Positions 11,010 through 22,495 are shown, counted from the stretch's first letter. The stretch is 64,000 nucleotides of DNA from Larix kaempferi (GCA_027924585.1 BSBM01000592.1:7510501-7574500), one strand, 5' to 3'. Program-made: numbers and translations. The notes: a model not told the origin generated them from the letters alone.

Positions 11010-13540
11010 TGTAATACCCCATTTTGCCCTTGATGTAAATACTGCTTATGTGCAGTATGTGTAAATTACCTAGTGTGGAGCTCAAGGCCAAGACCCCACT
11101 AGTGGATGTTTCGGTTTATTGCTTAGGAAAATATTGATGCAATTTGATTATTCATGGGCTGCTAACCCATGAAGAATGTAAATGATGTAATTATTACTGA
11201 ATGAATAAAATAACCAAGAAGTTGGCTAAGGAGGAAATGAACAAGAAGGGGGTTGTTTGTATCCACTAGGGAGAGGTGAGGGGGTTTGGGATTGGTTGAC
11301 CATGTTTCCACATGTCTGACTGAGAACCCGTTTGAACTCTCTGCTGACATTAATGCGATTTCAGAGGGTGGTTGAGAACCAACTGCTGAGTCTGATGGAG
11401 TATGGAGCATACTTGCGATTTTGTATGGTAGGGCATGGCTCTGATCACTTGTGCATGAAGGCATCGAACTGCCTAGGAGAACTCGCAGAGCCTGTTGTGA
11501 ACCGGGGGGGGGAAGGATTCAGACACACACACTCATCCATTCAGAACTCACGCACCTGATTCCCTGTTGGGAATTCTCGCGCTACCATTGTTGAGACCAT
11601 TGACCCTCACAAAGGATTCACCTGCATGTTTTCCTGTAAGTAGCGTGCCCCTATGTGTGAGAACTACCCAAGAATAGGTAGCCGTGACACCCTGTGTGTA
11701 GAACCCTGGTACAACGACGGGTAGAGTCAATAGAGAAGGTTGCAGAGCGGTTTGCGTAGAGCAACCATGGGAAGACCCCAAGTCGGGATATGTCTTGTTG
11801 TAAACTGTGGGAGAAGAGTTGGATTGCTGGAGAAACTCAATGAAGGCTATAGTCTCAATGAACTAGTGACTGGACCTTTCTATGCCCATCCTGGAATAGA
11901 ACTGGAAGGGAAGGGCCTTGTGAGACTGTACAGCAGTGATAGGATCTTCCTTGTGTTGGATGTGGTAGGTATTGTGGGTTCTAGGTCGGCTGTGAGCGAC
12001 TAGACATTTCTATGCCCATCCTGGAATAGCACTGGAAGGGAAGATGCCTTGAGAGACTTTGTGATTGTGCAGTAGGTCTTCCTTGTGTTGGATGTGGTAG
12101 GTATTGTGGGTGTCAGGTAAACTGAGTGCTGAGATGCCTGCAGTTCTGTGGTTGAACTCACTAGTTTAGCAATGCCTCCTTGTTATCCTTGTGTGCTGAA
12201 GAACCCCTGTAGGTTGGATTAGCATGGGTAGGTGCTCTAGAATGCTTGGTAAACCCAACTACAGACTGGTTTAGCATGTGAATGGAGCCTTGACTGTGAG
12301 AGAACCTATTAGCCCTCCTTAGTGGATACACTGCCCAGCTCGGGGGTGATCTCTCAGCCGAAAGAGTATAGGCTTGAAAGAGATCTAAGGTTGGGTGGAA
12401 TGTTGCTCTCACTTAGCCAGTTTCTTCGGAATTCAAAGATAAGTATTCTATTTTGGTAAATGATGTGGTTTCATAATTGTGATGAATGTTTGTATAATCA
12501 TGGAATTGTTGTATGTATGGTTATATGAATGGTTGACATGAAGTCATGGACAGGCCTGAGTAACAGGATGAATCCACTGTGTGTATTTATCTTGTATTGC
12601 ATGAACTAATGCTTGTAATTCTTGCATATGATAGATGTGTGAGTTATGTCTGTGGATGCATTTTATATGTGATGATGCATGATAGAGATCCATTGTTTTG
12701 GTAATGCATGTGATGTGTACTAACCTTGTGAAGGAAAGATATATTTATATTTGATCCTTGAGAAGTTAGAGAAGTCCTGAAAGTGGTTTCAGGAACCTCT
12801 GTGGGTCAGATAGCAGGAAGGGACCTTGGCAGGTTGAAGGTTGGAATGTTCAAGTGTGGATAGGAATAGAAATTAAGAGAAGTAAATGAGAAGGTTAGAT
12901 GCTTTACCTAGTCAAGGGGATGTCATCATTGGATAGAGCTCTCCACGAGCTTTCCAATGGTACCGACCTTGCCCCATTTGGATACCGGAGGGAGGAGTTA
13001 TGCCCCTTGGAAGATTGATGAAGTTACCCTTGCAGAAATAGGGTTCCTCACGCATGATTCTGCGGGTTGCGGGTTGCAGGTATGCCAAATCCGCATTGAG
13101 AGTTTTGGGCCTCCCGCAATCCTGAACCCGAAAGTAGCGGGTTTTGGGTTCGTCAAGCTCGCACGATGGGATTTAGGCCTCCCACAACCCCACACCCGAC
13201 ATTGGCGGGTTTCGGGTTGCGGGTTCATCAAAACTCGCGGGTTTCAGGTTTCGGGGTGACCACCCCTGTGGTGGAGTAGCTGGGATCGGGTTTCAGGTTT
13301 CGGGTTCGTCAAAAATCGCACTAGGTGTTTGGACTTTCCGTAATCCTGAACCCTAAACCGTGGGACCCATTGTTGCGGGATTCGCATTTCAGGAATCGTT
13401 GTGCGGAATGCGCATTTCAGGATTCGTTATTGCGAATTCGAGTTCTCTGACTGTGTGTATGGGCGCTCAGTCAATGGTTTTGGAGAAAAAAAGTGGATCA
13501 AGGTCTCCAGCCGGCCAAGTGGGTCGGAGGGGACGTGACA
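11010..13540 (+). repeat. 5' LTR of the Gypsy element
   Basis: It begins TGTAATACCCC and ends GGACGTGACA. It matches 18491-21062 with scattered substitutions, and has a deletion of a few tens of bases near 13215-13245 relative to the 3' LTR, inside the GGGTTTC-rich block, where short repeats would favour slippage. The ORFs within it are not genes. Confidence 0.93.
13050..13330 (+). repeat. GGGTTTC-rich array inside the 5' LTR
   Basis: Many direct copies of GGGTTTCGGGTT-like words alternate with GTCAAAACTCGC and CCCGCAACCC-like segments. The same block is at 20540-20900 in the 3' LTR. The heptamer resembles a one-base variant of the plant telomere repeat TTTAGGG. It is an LTR-internal tandem repeat, not a telomere. 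Confidence 0.7.
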
Positions 13541-13543
13541 GAG

Positions 13544-13555
13544 TGCTATCAGAGC
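13544..13555 (+). other. Primer-binding site of the Gypsy element
   Basis: TGCTATCAGAGC differs at one base from the tRNA-Met type TGGTATCAGAGC and lies three bases after the LTR. Confidence 0.8.
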
Positions 13556-13811
13556 TTCAGTTGCAGCACTGGGAGCTGTTTGGGCTGGACGACACATGAA
13601 TTTTGGTCAAGAAATGCGCCCAAGGCGTGATTTTTCTATGAAATTAATTGCTTGATTTACTACTCAGATGAATAATTCCTGGTTTAGATGAGTATGATAC
13701 AGTTTATTTGCATGTTTATGATATCTAATAAAATGTATGTGATATACACAGAGAATTAGCAGCAATTGTCAGACAATTGTATCACAGTGCAACGTATAGT
13801 ACAAGGTGAGA

Positions 13812-15055
13812 ATGGTTACCCTGAATGATGCGCAGGACCCATTTGGGCCGGAAGATGATGTATTGGGTGAGAATGTGCAAGAAGCATATACAGAAGCCGA
13901 GTCTGATGGAAGAAGGGAGCAAGTAACGCCCCCAAACTTAGCTGAAACTATGGTTAGCTTCAATGAGCGGATGATGAAAGAGCAAGAAGAGCAACATCAA
14001 CTCAATGCAGCCATTTTGCAGAGTCTCATAGACTTGCAGCAAAGGATTAACGGTGGTTCTAACCCGAGCCATGAAGGATGAGAAGAAAGAAATGCAGGAA
14101 GTCAGTCTAGGGGTCGTTTCATGAAAAGAACTCCAAACCCTAGAAGGGGTTCTGTGGGCCGGAAACACAGGACACCCTCTTCTAATATTTCTTCCAGCAG
14201 GTCAGAGGATTCTGAGGGTTCTCAAGAGAGCCCAAGATGCACTGCCAGTATGAGTAAAGGTAGGAAGAAGCATAGAGGTATTCCACAGGGTGAATTCAGG
14301 AAGGCTAGGCCTCCTACTTTTGATGGTGAAAGTAAAGAAGGTCAAGAAGTAGAGGCATGGCTTCTTGGGATGAAGAAGTACTTTAGAATGCATGAGTATT
14401 CGGAGAATGAAAAGGCTAAGGTTGCTATCTACAACCTTAGTGGAAGAGCTTCTATCTGGTGGGATCACCTCATGTAGCTGAAGGGAATCAGTGAAAGAAG
14501 AGTCAGCTGGGGTAGGTTCCAAAGGTACTTCCAGGAGAAATACCTATCAACTAGATATTATGATAGTAAGAGGAAAGAGTTCAATGAACTCAAACTTGGA
14601 CAGAACACTATGGATGAGCATGCTCACAAGTTTTTGGAGTTACTGAGGTATGTAGACTACATCAGGGATGAAAGAGTGAAGATTCAATGCTTCCTTAGTA
14701 GTCTGCCACAGAATTACAGAGACAAGATAGAGTTTGTAAATCCACCAAGCTTGGATGAAGCTATTAGGATGGCAGAGCATTGCTATGAGCAGAATAAAGG
14801 TAAAGCAGAGGCAGAGCCACAGTGGAAAGGTAAACCCAAGGGAAGGTTTGATCAGAAGAAAGGTGAGTCTAAACCACCATTCAGGGATCAGCCTAGGAGA
14901 CTTCCACAGGGCCAGCAAGCAAGAAGAGAATTCAAGCTAGCAATGAACAGGACACCGATGGGGCCACTTCAGTGTTGGGGTTGTGGAGAGAACCACAGGC
15001 TCAGAGATTGCCCAACTACAAAGAAGAACCCCAGGGTCTTGCACAATGTTAGAAG
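13812..15055 (+). pseudogene. gag: gag of the Gypsy element
   Basis: The first ATG of the frame is at 13812. A coiled N-terminal part (MMKEQEEQHQLNAAILQSL) leads to the conserved retrotransposon gag core (about 14290-14640), with RPPTFDGE, VEAWLLGMKKYF and ASIWWDHL. A zinc knuckle CWGCGENHRLRDCP sits at 14973-15014, spaced CX2CX3HX4C. Two in-frame stops break the frame: TGA at 14079-14081 and TAG at 14475-14477. Reading continues in the same frame after each, with family-like sequence, so both are point lesions. Gag would form the particle and bind RNA through the knuckle. Confidence 0.9.
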
Positions 15056-15149
15056 AGAAGCTATAGTAGGGGATATGGCCAGAGCAACACCCAGGATTTA
15101 TGCAGCATTGGATGATCACCAAGCAGACCATCAGTTAGCAGTAGTAGAA

Positions 15150-15660
15150 GTTGCAGGTAAGATTGCTGAGCAGCCTATTTCTGTTTTGATTGATCCAGGG
15201 TCTACTCACAGTTATGTATCTCCTAAGGTAATTGAGAATTGTTCCCTTGGTAAAGTGAAGCATGGCAATGCTTGGTTAGTTCAACTAGCCACCGGTACCA
15301 AGAGAAAGGTCAGTGAAATGGTGAAGGAATGTCCTATAGAATTGAATGGACTCCTCACACATGCAGAATTGAATGTCTTGCCATTGGGGTCATATGATGC
15401 CCTGATTGGCATGGACTGGTTGGAAAGGCATAGAGCCAAGGTGGACTATTATGACAAAGAATTGGAATGTCTTGATGATGAAGGCAAGCCAAGGATGGTT
15501 AAAGGGATTCCAAAGCATGTTTCAGTAAGACAAATTTCAGCTCTGCAATTGAGGAAGTTTCATAAAAAGGGTTACCAGTTATATGCTGTACATATATCAG
15601 GTTCAACGGAGGATAAGGGATCTAGGATAGAAGACTTCCAGATATTGCAGGAGTTCTAGG
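15150..15660 (+). pseudogene. Aspartic protease region of the Gypsy polyprotein
   Basis: The active-site region reads VLIDPGSTHSYVSP, so the catalytic Asp is at about 15190 with Pro in place of the usual Ser/Thr before Gly. Downstream GSYDALIGMDWLERH is the conserved C-terminal protease signature. The protease would cut gag-pol in the particle. A TAG at 15657-15659 ends the open frame exactly at the protease/reverse-transcriptase linker, and the frame continues after it. Confidence 0.85.
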
Positions 15661-15662
15661 AC

Positions 15663-16560
15663 GTGTTCCCAGATGAGGTTCCAGGATTTACACCTAAGAG
15701 GGACATTGATTTTTCTATTAATCTTGTTCCGGGAGCAGCACCCATCTCCAAAGCTCCTTATAGAATGAGCACACCAGAGTTGGTAGAGTTGAAGATGCAG
15801 TTGCAGGAATTGATAGACAAAGAATATGTCAGACCAAGTGTATCCCCATGGGGTGCACCAGTATTATTTGTTAAGAAGAAGGATGGAACATTGGGGTTGT
15901 GTATTGATTACAGGTAGCTCAATAAGGTGACAGTTAAGAACAAGTACCCCTTGCCAAGGATTGATGACTTGTTCGATCAGATGAAGGAAGCTAGAGTATT
16001 CTCCAATATTGACTTGAGGTCGGGGTACCATCAAGTCAGGATAATGGATGAACACATTCATAAGACAGCCTTCAGGACTAGTATGGCCATTATGAATTTA
16101 CAATGATGCCGTTTGGTCTTACCAATGCACCTGCTACATTCATGTGTCTCATGAATAACGTCTTCAACAAGTATTTGGATAGGTTTGTGATTGTGTTCTT
16201 GGATGACATTCTTGTGTATTCCAAGAATGAGGAAGAGCATGATAAGCATTTGAGGATGGTGTTACAAGTCCTTAGGTAGCACCAGTTGTATGCTAAGCTA
16301 AGTAAATGTAACTTCTATCAAGAGAAGGTACAGTATTTGGGTCACATTATATCAGCAGAAGGTATTGCTGTAGATCCTGAGAATATTGAGGCCATTATGG
16401 ATTGGTCCACTCTAAGGAATGCAGCAGATGTTAGATCTTTCATGGGCCTTGCTGGTTACTATAGAAGGTTCATTGAGGGCTTCTCCAAGATAGCCCACCC
16501 CATCACTTCATTGCAGAGGAAGAACATTAAATTCGCATGGTCTGAAAAATGTGAAAGAAG
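15663..16560 (+). pseudogene. Reverse transcriptase of the Gypsy polyprotein
   Basis: Conserved blocks are visible in order: [78 protein letters not shown] and the catalytic FLDDILVYS. Lesions are a TAG at 15915-15917 just after CIDYR, a one-base deletion near 16079-16083 that shifts the frame, and a TAG at 16277-16279. The catalytic Asp pair is intact. The enzyme copies element RNA into DNA. Confidence 0.9.
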
Positions 16561-16990
16561 TTTCCAGCGGCTGAAGGAGTTGCTCACTAGTGCACCTGTT
16601 TTGAAGATCGCAGATCCAAGTAAGGATTTCGTGGTATGCACAAACGCTTGCATTGAAGGACTCGGTGGAGTGCTAATGCAAGAAGGTTTTGTAATCTGTT
16701 ATGAGTTAAGGAAACTGAAAGAGCATGAAAGGAACTATGCCACCCATGACTTAGAGCTAGCAGCCATAATTCACTCTCTCAAGAGATGGAGGCATTATCT
16801 TTTGGGAAGAAGGTTTGAGCTCCGAACTGATCACATGAGTTTGAAATACTTGTTCGACCAGCCAAACCTGAATGCAAGGCAGACTAGATGGATGGAGTTC
16901 CTTTGCGAGTTTGATTTGGAGATTAAACATGTCAAAGGTAAAGAGAATAAAGTTGTTGATGCACTCAGCAAAAGATTCCATATTGCAGCC
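16561..16990 (+). pseudogene. RNase H of the Gypsy polyprotein, first catalytic Asp changed to Asn
   Basis: The region from [15 protein letters not shown] through [11 protein letters not shown] and VVDALSKR is the Gypsy RNase H and its connection. The first catalytic residue, normally Asp in the T-D-A motif, is Asn here (AAC at 16643-16645, in [15 protein letters not shown]). The change is explained by one G-to-A transition. The later Glu and Asp positions appear present. RNase H would remove template RNA during reverse transcription. Confidence 0.85.
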
Positions 16991-17179
16991 ATAAGCAGAT
17001 GTGAATCAGATTTGAAAGAAATAATTTTAGAGGCTCAAGATGGTGATGAAATCTATCTCCATATTAAAGAGAAATTGCAGCAGAATATTATAGAGGAGAA
17101 GTATGCAAGATATCAGTTGGGTAAGGATAATGTTCTCATCTATCAGAACACCAGGCTGTACATTCTAGATAATGCAGAC

Positions 17180-18260
17180 TTAAAGAGACTGGTGATGGAT
17201 GAGATACATCAGAAGCCATACTCAAGACACCCAGGGTATCAGAAGACTATAACAGCGGAAAGGAAGTAATACTTTTGGAATGGTATGAAGAAGGACATAG
17301 CTGAGTATATTGCTAAATGTGAGAAGTGTCAACAGGTCAAGGCAGAGCATCAACATCCAGCAGGATTGTTGCAGCCCTTACCCATTCCCGAGTGGAAGTG
17401 GGAAGTGATTTCCATGGATTTTATAACAGGACTGCCCATGACAGTGAGGAGGCATGATTCAATCATGGTTGTGGTGGACAAGCTATCAAAGGAAGCTCAT
17501 TTCGTCCCAGTCAAGTCCACTCACAAGGCTAATGACATTGCAGATATCTTCATGAGGGAGATATTCAGATTGCATGGATTTCCCAAGGCAATAGTTTCAG
17601 ATCGTGACACCAAGTTCACATCCAATTTTTGGAAAGGTTTGTTCCAAGAGTTAGGAACTCAATTGAAATTTAGTACAGCCTATCATCCTCAGACAAATGG
17701 TCAAACTGAGAGAGTGAATCAGATCCTTGAAGATATGCTAAGGATGTATGTGATGGATAAACCATCTAAGTGGGAAGACTATCTACACTTAGTGGAATTT
17801 GCTTACAAAAATGGGCATCAAGCATCATTGAAGATGAGTCCTTTTGAAGTGTTGTATGGCAGAGGATGTATAACTCCAGTGAGCTGGGACAGCCCAGTGA
17901 ACAGAGTAGTTCTTGGACCAGAGATGGTTTAGGAAATGGAACAGGAAGTTGTTAAGATCAGGCAGAATCTGAAGGTAGCACAAGACAGGCAGAAGAGTTA
18001 TGCAGATCTGAAAAGAGTGCATAAGGAGTTTCAAACTGGGGATCATGTCTACTTGAGAGTGAGACCCAGGAAGAGTTCCATGAAATTGGGAAGTTGTGCC
18101 AAGTTGGCACCAAGATATTGTGGTCCATTTGAAGTCCTTGATAGGATAGGGCCAGTTGCATATAGAATTACATCGCTTGCTAACATGAAAGCTCATAATG
18201 TTTCCGTGTATCTTTACTTAAGAAATATGTACATGATCCTAATCATATCCTTGATTGGCA
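17180..18260 (+). pseudogene. Integrase of the Gypsy polyprotein
   Basis: The zinc-binding HHCC domain shows [16 protein letters not shown] followed by CEKC. The catalytic core keeps its three acidic residues in ISMDFITGLP, IVSDRDTKFT and QTNGQTERVN. The C-terminal part with LRVRPRKSSMKLGS and LAPRYCGPFEVL follows. A TAA at 17267-17269 splits the zinc domain from the core, and a TAG at 17930-17932 lies after the core. A one-base deletion near 18195-18205 shifts the frame before the chromodomain. Integrase inserts the cDNA and makes the 5-bp target duplication seen here. Confidence 0.9.
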
Positions 18261-18269
18261 TGTGATACA

Positions 18270-18480
18270 GGTGGAACCAGAGGGAGAGTTCCAGGTGGAG
18301 CCTATGTGCATCCTCGACAGGAAGGTTACCTTGCTCCGGAACCGGGCCATAGGGCACGTAAAGGTGCAATGGAGGCACCTTAGCCCAGAGGAGGCCACGT
18401 GGGAGCTGGAGGATGCCATGAGGGAGGCATTTCCATTTTTGTTCAGTTTTGAGAACACCGAGGACAGTGTTATTTTAAGG
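18270..18480 (+). pseudogene. C-terminal chromodomain of the Gypsy integrase
   Basis: After the frameshift the sequence reads ILDRKVTLLRNRAIGHVKVQW followed by EEATWELEDAMREAFPFLF. In plant chromoviruses this block is the chromodomain-like targeting module, which directs integration to modified chromatin. The aromatic and acidic pattern VQW and EEATWE is intact. It supports placement among chromoviruses with a C-terminal chromodomain, most likely Tekay/Del. Confidence 0.85.
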
Positions 18481-18489
18481 GAGAAGGAG
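18477..18489 (+). other. Polypurine tract of the Gypsy element
   Basis: AAGGGAGAAGGAG lies one base before the 3' LTR and would prime plus-strand synthesis. A near-identical tract precedes the 3' LTR of the minus-strand element at 43524-53440. Confidence 0.85.
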
Positions 18490-18490
18490 T

Positions 18491-21062
18491 TGCAATACCC
18501 CATTTTTTCCTTGATGTAAATGCTGCTTATGTACAGTATGTGTAAATGCCCTAGTGTGGAGCTCAAGGCCAAGGCCCCACTAGTGGATGTTTCGGTTTAT
18601 TGCTTAGGAAAATATTGATGCAGGTTGATTATTCATGGGCTGCTAAGACATGAAGAATGTAAATGATGTAATTATTACTGAATGAATAAAATAACCAAGA
18701 AGTTGGCTAAGGAGGCAACGAACGAGAAGGGGGCTGTGTGTATCCACTAGGGATAGGTGAGGGGGTTTGGGATTGGTTGACCATGTTGCCACATGTCTGA
18801 CTAAGAACCCATTTGAACTCCTTGCTGACATTAATGCGAATTCAGAGGGTGGTTGAGAACCAACTGCTGAGTCCGATGGAGTATGGAGCATGCCTGCGAT
18901 TTCGTATGGCAGGGCATGGCGCTGATTGCTTGTGCGTGAAGGCATCAAACTACCTGGGAGAACTCGTAGAGCCTGTTGTGAACCGGGGGGGGGAGGATTT
19001 AGACACACACACTCATCCATTCAGAACTCACGCACCTGATTCCCTGTTGGGAACGCTTGCACTACCATTGTTGAGACCATTGACCCTCGTAGAGGATTCA
19101 CCTACGTGTTTTCCTGTAAGTAGCGTTCCCCTGTGTGTGAGAACTACCCAAGAACGGGCAGCCGTGATACCCTGGGTGTAGAACCCTGGTACAACGATGG
19201 GTAGAGTCAATAGAGAAGGGTTCAGAGCGGTTTGCACAGAGAAACTGTGGGAAGACCCCAAGCCGGGATATGTCTTGTTGTAAACTGTGGGAGAAGGGTT
19301 GGATTGCTGGAGAAACTCAGTGAAGGCTATAGTCTCAATGAACTAGTGACTGGACCTTTCTATGCCCATCCTTAATAGCACTGGAAGGGAAGGGCCTTGT
19401 GAGACTGTACAACAGTGATAGGATCTTCCTTGTGTTGGACGTGGTAAGTATTGTGGGTGCTAGGTCGGCTATGAGCGACTAGACCTTTCTATGCCCATCC
19501 TGGAATAGCACTGGAAGGGAAGATGCCTTGAGAGACTTTGTGATTGTGCAGTAGGTCTTCCTTGTGTTGGATGTGGTAGGCATTGTGGGTGCCAGGTCAA
19601 CTGAGTGCTGAGATGCCTGCAGTTTTGTGGTTGAACTCACTGGTTTAGCAATGCCTCCTTGTTATCCCTGTGTGCTGAAGAACCCCTGTAGGTTGGATTA
19701 GCATGGGTAGGTGCCCTGGAATGCTTGGTAAACTCAATTACAGACCGGTTTAGCATATGAATGGATCCTTGACTGTGAGAGAAACTATTAGCCCTCCTTA
19801 GTGGATACACTGCCCAGCTCGGGGGTGATCTCTCAACTGAAAAAGTATAGGCTGGACAGAGATCTAAGGTTGGGTGGAATGTTGCTCTCACTTAGCCAGT
19901 TGCTTCGGAATTCAAAGATAAGTATTTTGTTTTGGTAAATGATGTGGTTTCATTATTGTGATGAATGTTTGTATAATCATGGAATTGTTTTATGTATGGT
20001 TATATGAATGGTTGACATGAAGTCATGGACAGGCCTGAGTAACAGGCTGAATCTACTGTGTGTATTTATCTTGTATTGCAGGAACTAATGCTTGTAATTC
20101 TTGCATATGATAGATGTGTGAGTTAATTCTGTGGATTCATTTTATATGTGATGATGCATGATAGAGCTCCATTGTTTTGGTAATGCATGTGATGTGTACT
20201 AACCTTCTAAAGGAAAGGTATATTTATATTTGATCCTTGAGAAGTTATAGAAGTCCTGAAAGTGGTTTCAGGAACCTCTGTGGGTTAGATAGCAGGAAGG
20301 GACCTTGGCAGGTTGAAGGTTGGAATGTTCAAGTGTGGATAGGAACAGAACTTCAGAGAAGGAAATTAGAAGGTTAGATTCCTTACCTAGTCAAGGGGAT
20401 GTCATCATTGGATAGAGCTCTCCAAGAGCTTTCCAACGGTACCGACCTTGTCCCATTTGGATACCAGAGGGAGGAGTTATGCCCCTTGGAAGATTGATGA
20501 AGTTACCCTTGCAGAAACAGGGTTCCGCACGCATGATTCCACGGGTTGCGGGTATGCCAAATCCGCGTTGAGAGTTTTGGGCCTCCCGTAATCCCGAACC
20601 CGAAGGTAGCGGGTTTCGGGTTTCGGGTTCGTCAAGCTCGCATGACGGGATTTAGGCCTCCCACAACCCCGCATCCGACATTGGTGGGTTTCGGGTTGCG
20701 GGTTCATTAAAACTCGTGCTACGGGATTCTAACTTTCTGCAACCCCGCACCCAACTTCCCAGGTTTCGGGTTTCGGGGTGACCACCCCCGCAATGGAGCA
20801 GCTGGGATCGGGTTTCGGGTTTCGGGTTCGTCAAAACTTGCACTAGGTGTTTGGACTTTCCACAATCCCAAACCCGAAACTGTGGGACCCATTGTTGTGG
20901 GATTCGCATTTTGGGAGTCGTTGTGCGGAATGCACATTTCGGGATTCGTTGTTGCGAATTGGAGTTCTCCGACTGTGTGTATGGGCACTCAATCAATGGT
21001 TTTGGAGAAAAAAAATGGATCACAGTCTCCAGCTGGTCAGGTGGGTCGGAGGGGACTTGACA
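18491..21062 (+). repeat. 3' LTR of the Gypsy element
   Basis: It begins TGCAATACCCC, ends GGACTTGACA and is followed by the ATATC target duplication at 21063-21067. It is slightly longer than the 5' LTR because it keeps a segment in the GGGTTTC-rich block (20540-20900). Confidence 0.93.
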
Positions 21063-21091
21063 ATATCTATGCACGTGGATATTAAAAAAAA

Positions 21092-21319
21092 TTGTGTTCA
21101 TTCATCTATCTTAGTCAAGCAAGCACTTTAGACAAAATGAAGCGTCATATTTGCAATGAAAAAGATAATATTTTAGCTAAATTCGACCATGATTTCAACA
21201 GGAAATTCAAGGAAGCTATCAAGATTGAAAGGAGGCTTGATGAACTCCATATAGATGATGGTTGGAAGATTAATAAAAATGGATTCCAACATTATGCACT
21301 ACATATATTATTTGTATAG
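21092..21319 (+). pseudogene. Possible Penelope-like GIY-YIG endonuclease C-terminal fragment
   Basis: The frame contains FNRKFKEAIKIERRLDELHI and then DDGWKINKNG. This resembles the C-terminal part of the GIY-YIG endonuclease of Penelope-like elements, where an R(x)nEAIxI block is followed by a short spacer and an N-R-D-x-G motif. An upstream His-rich piece, KMKRHICNEKDNILAK, fits the region just before it. The N-terminal GIY-YIG motif and the reverse transcriptase are not in the window, so this is at most a truncated remnant. The first Gypsy LTR lies just upstream, but sequence left of the Gypsy insertion is not Penelope-like. A chance resemblance cannot be excluded without a profile search. 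Confidence 0.4.
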
Positions 21320-21888
21320 CATAATTTACTCATTTTTTAATATATATATATTCCATTTATATTTTTCTTCTCTCTATCACTCATTTCATTTTTCTTTATA
21401 TCTCCTTGGTTTTTGTTTTTCTCTCTTTCTCTACTATTTGTATTCCCCTTTATCATAAATCCTAAGAGTATAATAAAAATTAATTAATAATATGAAAAAT
21501 ACAATAAAACATAAGCAATGGTCTAAACATGCTATGATTTGGACCTTATCAAGTCATATTTTTTCGATCATTTTTGCCTAAAATCCCATCAAAAGTTGAG
21601 AAGAAATGCTATAATTGCAACTATAAGTTGTTAAGATTATACAATATGGGTGAAATATAGGTATTTGAAGGCAATGAATCCATTTATGCAATAAAAAATG
21701 GAACTTTAGAAATAAAATATTGTAATTTGACCAAAGATTTTGTATTCAGTTTTATATGATGATAGTTAGAAAAGTCCAAATCGTATAACATTTAGACTTC
21801 CTCTAAAACATAATAATATGACATAAGATATTAATATGATAATGTAATAAATATGAAAACAAAATATAATATGTATAATAGTAAATTT
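21320..21888. other. AT-rich spacer, no gene seen
   Basis: A pyrimidine-rich stretch (about 21355-21450) is followed by AT-rich sequence similar in character to 24880-25868. I see no coding motif. Confidence 0.6.
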
Positions 21889-22039
21889 GCTAAAGACCTT
21901 GAAACTATTAAACAATTGTTAGAGCTATATTGCAAAGCTACGAGCATGGGTGATTAATATGAACAAGTCTACACTTATAAGTAATGAAATAAATGAGGAA
22001 GTTAACATGGAGGATGAATCCCTATTCCTAATGCAATTT

Positions 22040-22495
22040 GTGACTTGGATCAAGTGGTTAAATACCTCGAGTTTCACTTAAAACCAAATAGATATCTCTT
22101 TGAAAATTGGAATAAAACATTGGAAGATAGAATATATATCTAGTGCATTAAATGGATATCAAATGGAGGAAGATTAATCCTAGTAAAGATAGTAATGAAA
22201 AGTATGCATGTTTACTGGATGACCATTGCTAATGTTCCTATAGTTATTTTAAATAAAATAAAAAATAAATGTTTTGGTTTTGTTTGGACTAGGAAAAGAG
22301 CAAGGGAAGGCAATAATTTTGTTAAGTGGACTAGATTGGAAAAACCTAAAAAAGCGGGGGGGATGAAAGACATCCACCTTTTTAGTTCATCACTAGCAGC
22401 CAAAAGTCTATGGAGATTGGTATGCAATGATGGCTTCCATTGTAGAGTAATGAAATCAAAATATTTAAAAGAGCTATTGATAGAAGCTTAGTTCA
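22040..22495 (+). pseudogene. LINE reverse-transcriptase C-terminal/thumb remnant
   Basis: Pieces in more than one frame read VVKYLEFHLKPNRY, ISNGGRLILVK and IANVPIVILNKIKNKCFGFVW, then VKWTRLEKPKKAGGMKDIHL and AAKSLWRLV. In plant L1 elements this is the YLG-box to LAKWLWR region that follows the polymerase active site. The active-site motif itself lies outside the truncated fragment. Confidence 0.75.

Larger units (their letters stand above)
11010..21062 (+). mobile_element. Complete Ty3/Gypsy chromovirus, Tekay/Del-like, inactivated
   Basis: All structural parts are present: 5' LTR 11010-13540, primer site 13544-13555, gag-pol 13812-18480, polypurine tract 18477-18489 and 3' LTR 18491-21062. 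A perfect 5-bp target duplication ATATC lies at 11005-11009 and 21063-21067. Domain order is gag, protease, reverse transcriptase, RNase H, integrase, chromodomain, which defines a chromovirus. The long LTRs and C-terminal chromodomain point to the Tekay/Del clade. The polyprotein has seven premature stops and two frameshifts, so the copy cannot move by itself. Accumulated differences between the two LTRs show that the insertion is not recent. Confidence 0.92.

Noticed and set aside
11162-12412. ORFs of 70-100 codons inside the Gypsy LTRs (and the counterparts at 18643-19891)
   Set aside because: They lie in U3/R sequence, are not equally open in both LTRs, and have no protein motif.
13050-13330. 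Interstitial telomere
   Set aside because: The repeats are GGGTTTC variants confined to both LTRs of one element, so they are LTR sequence.
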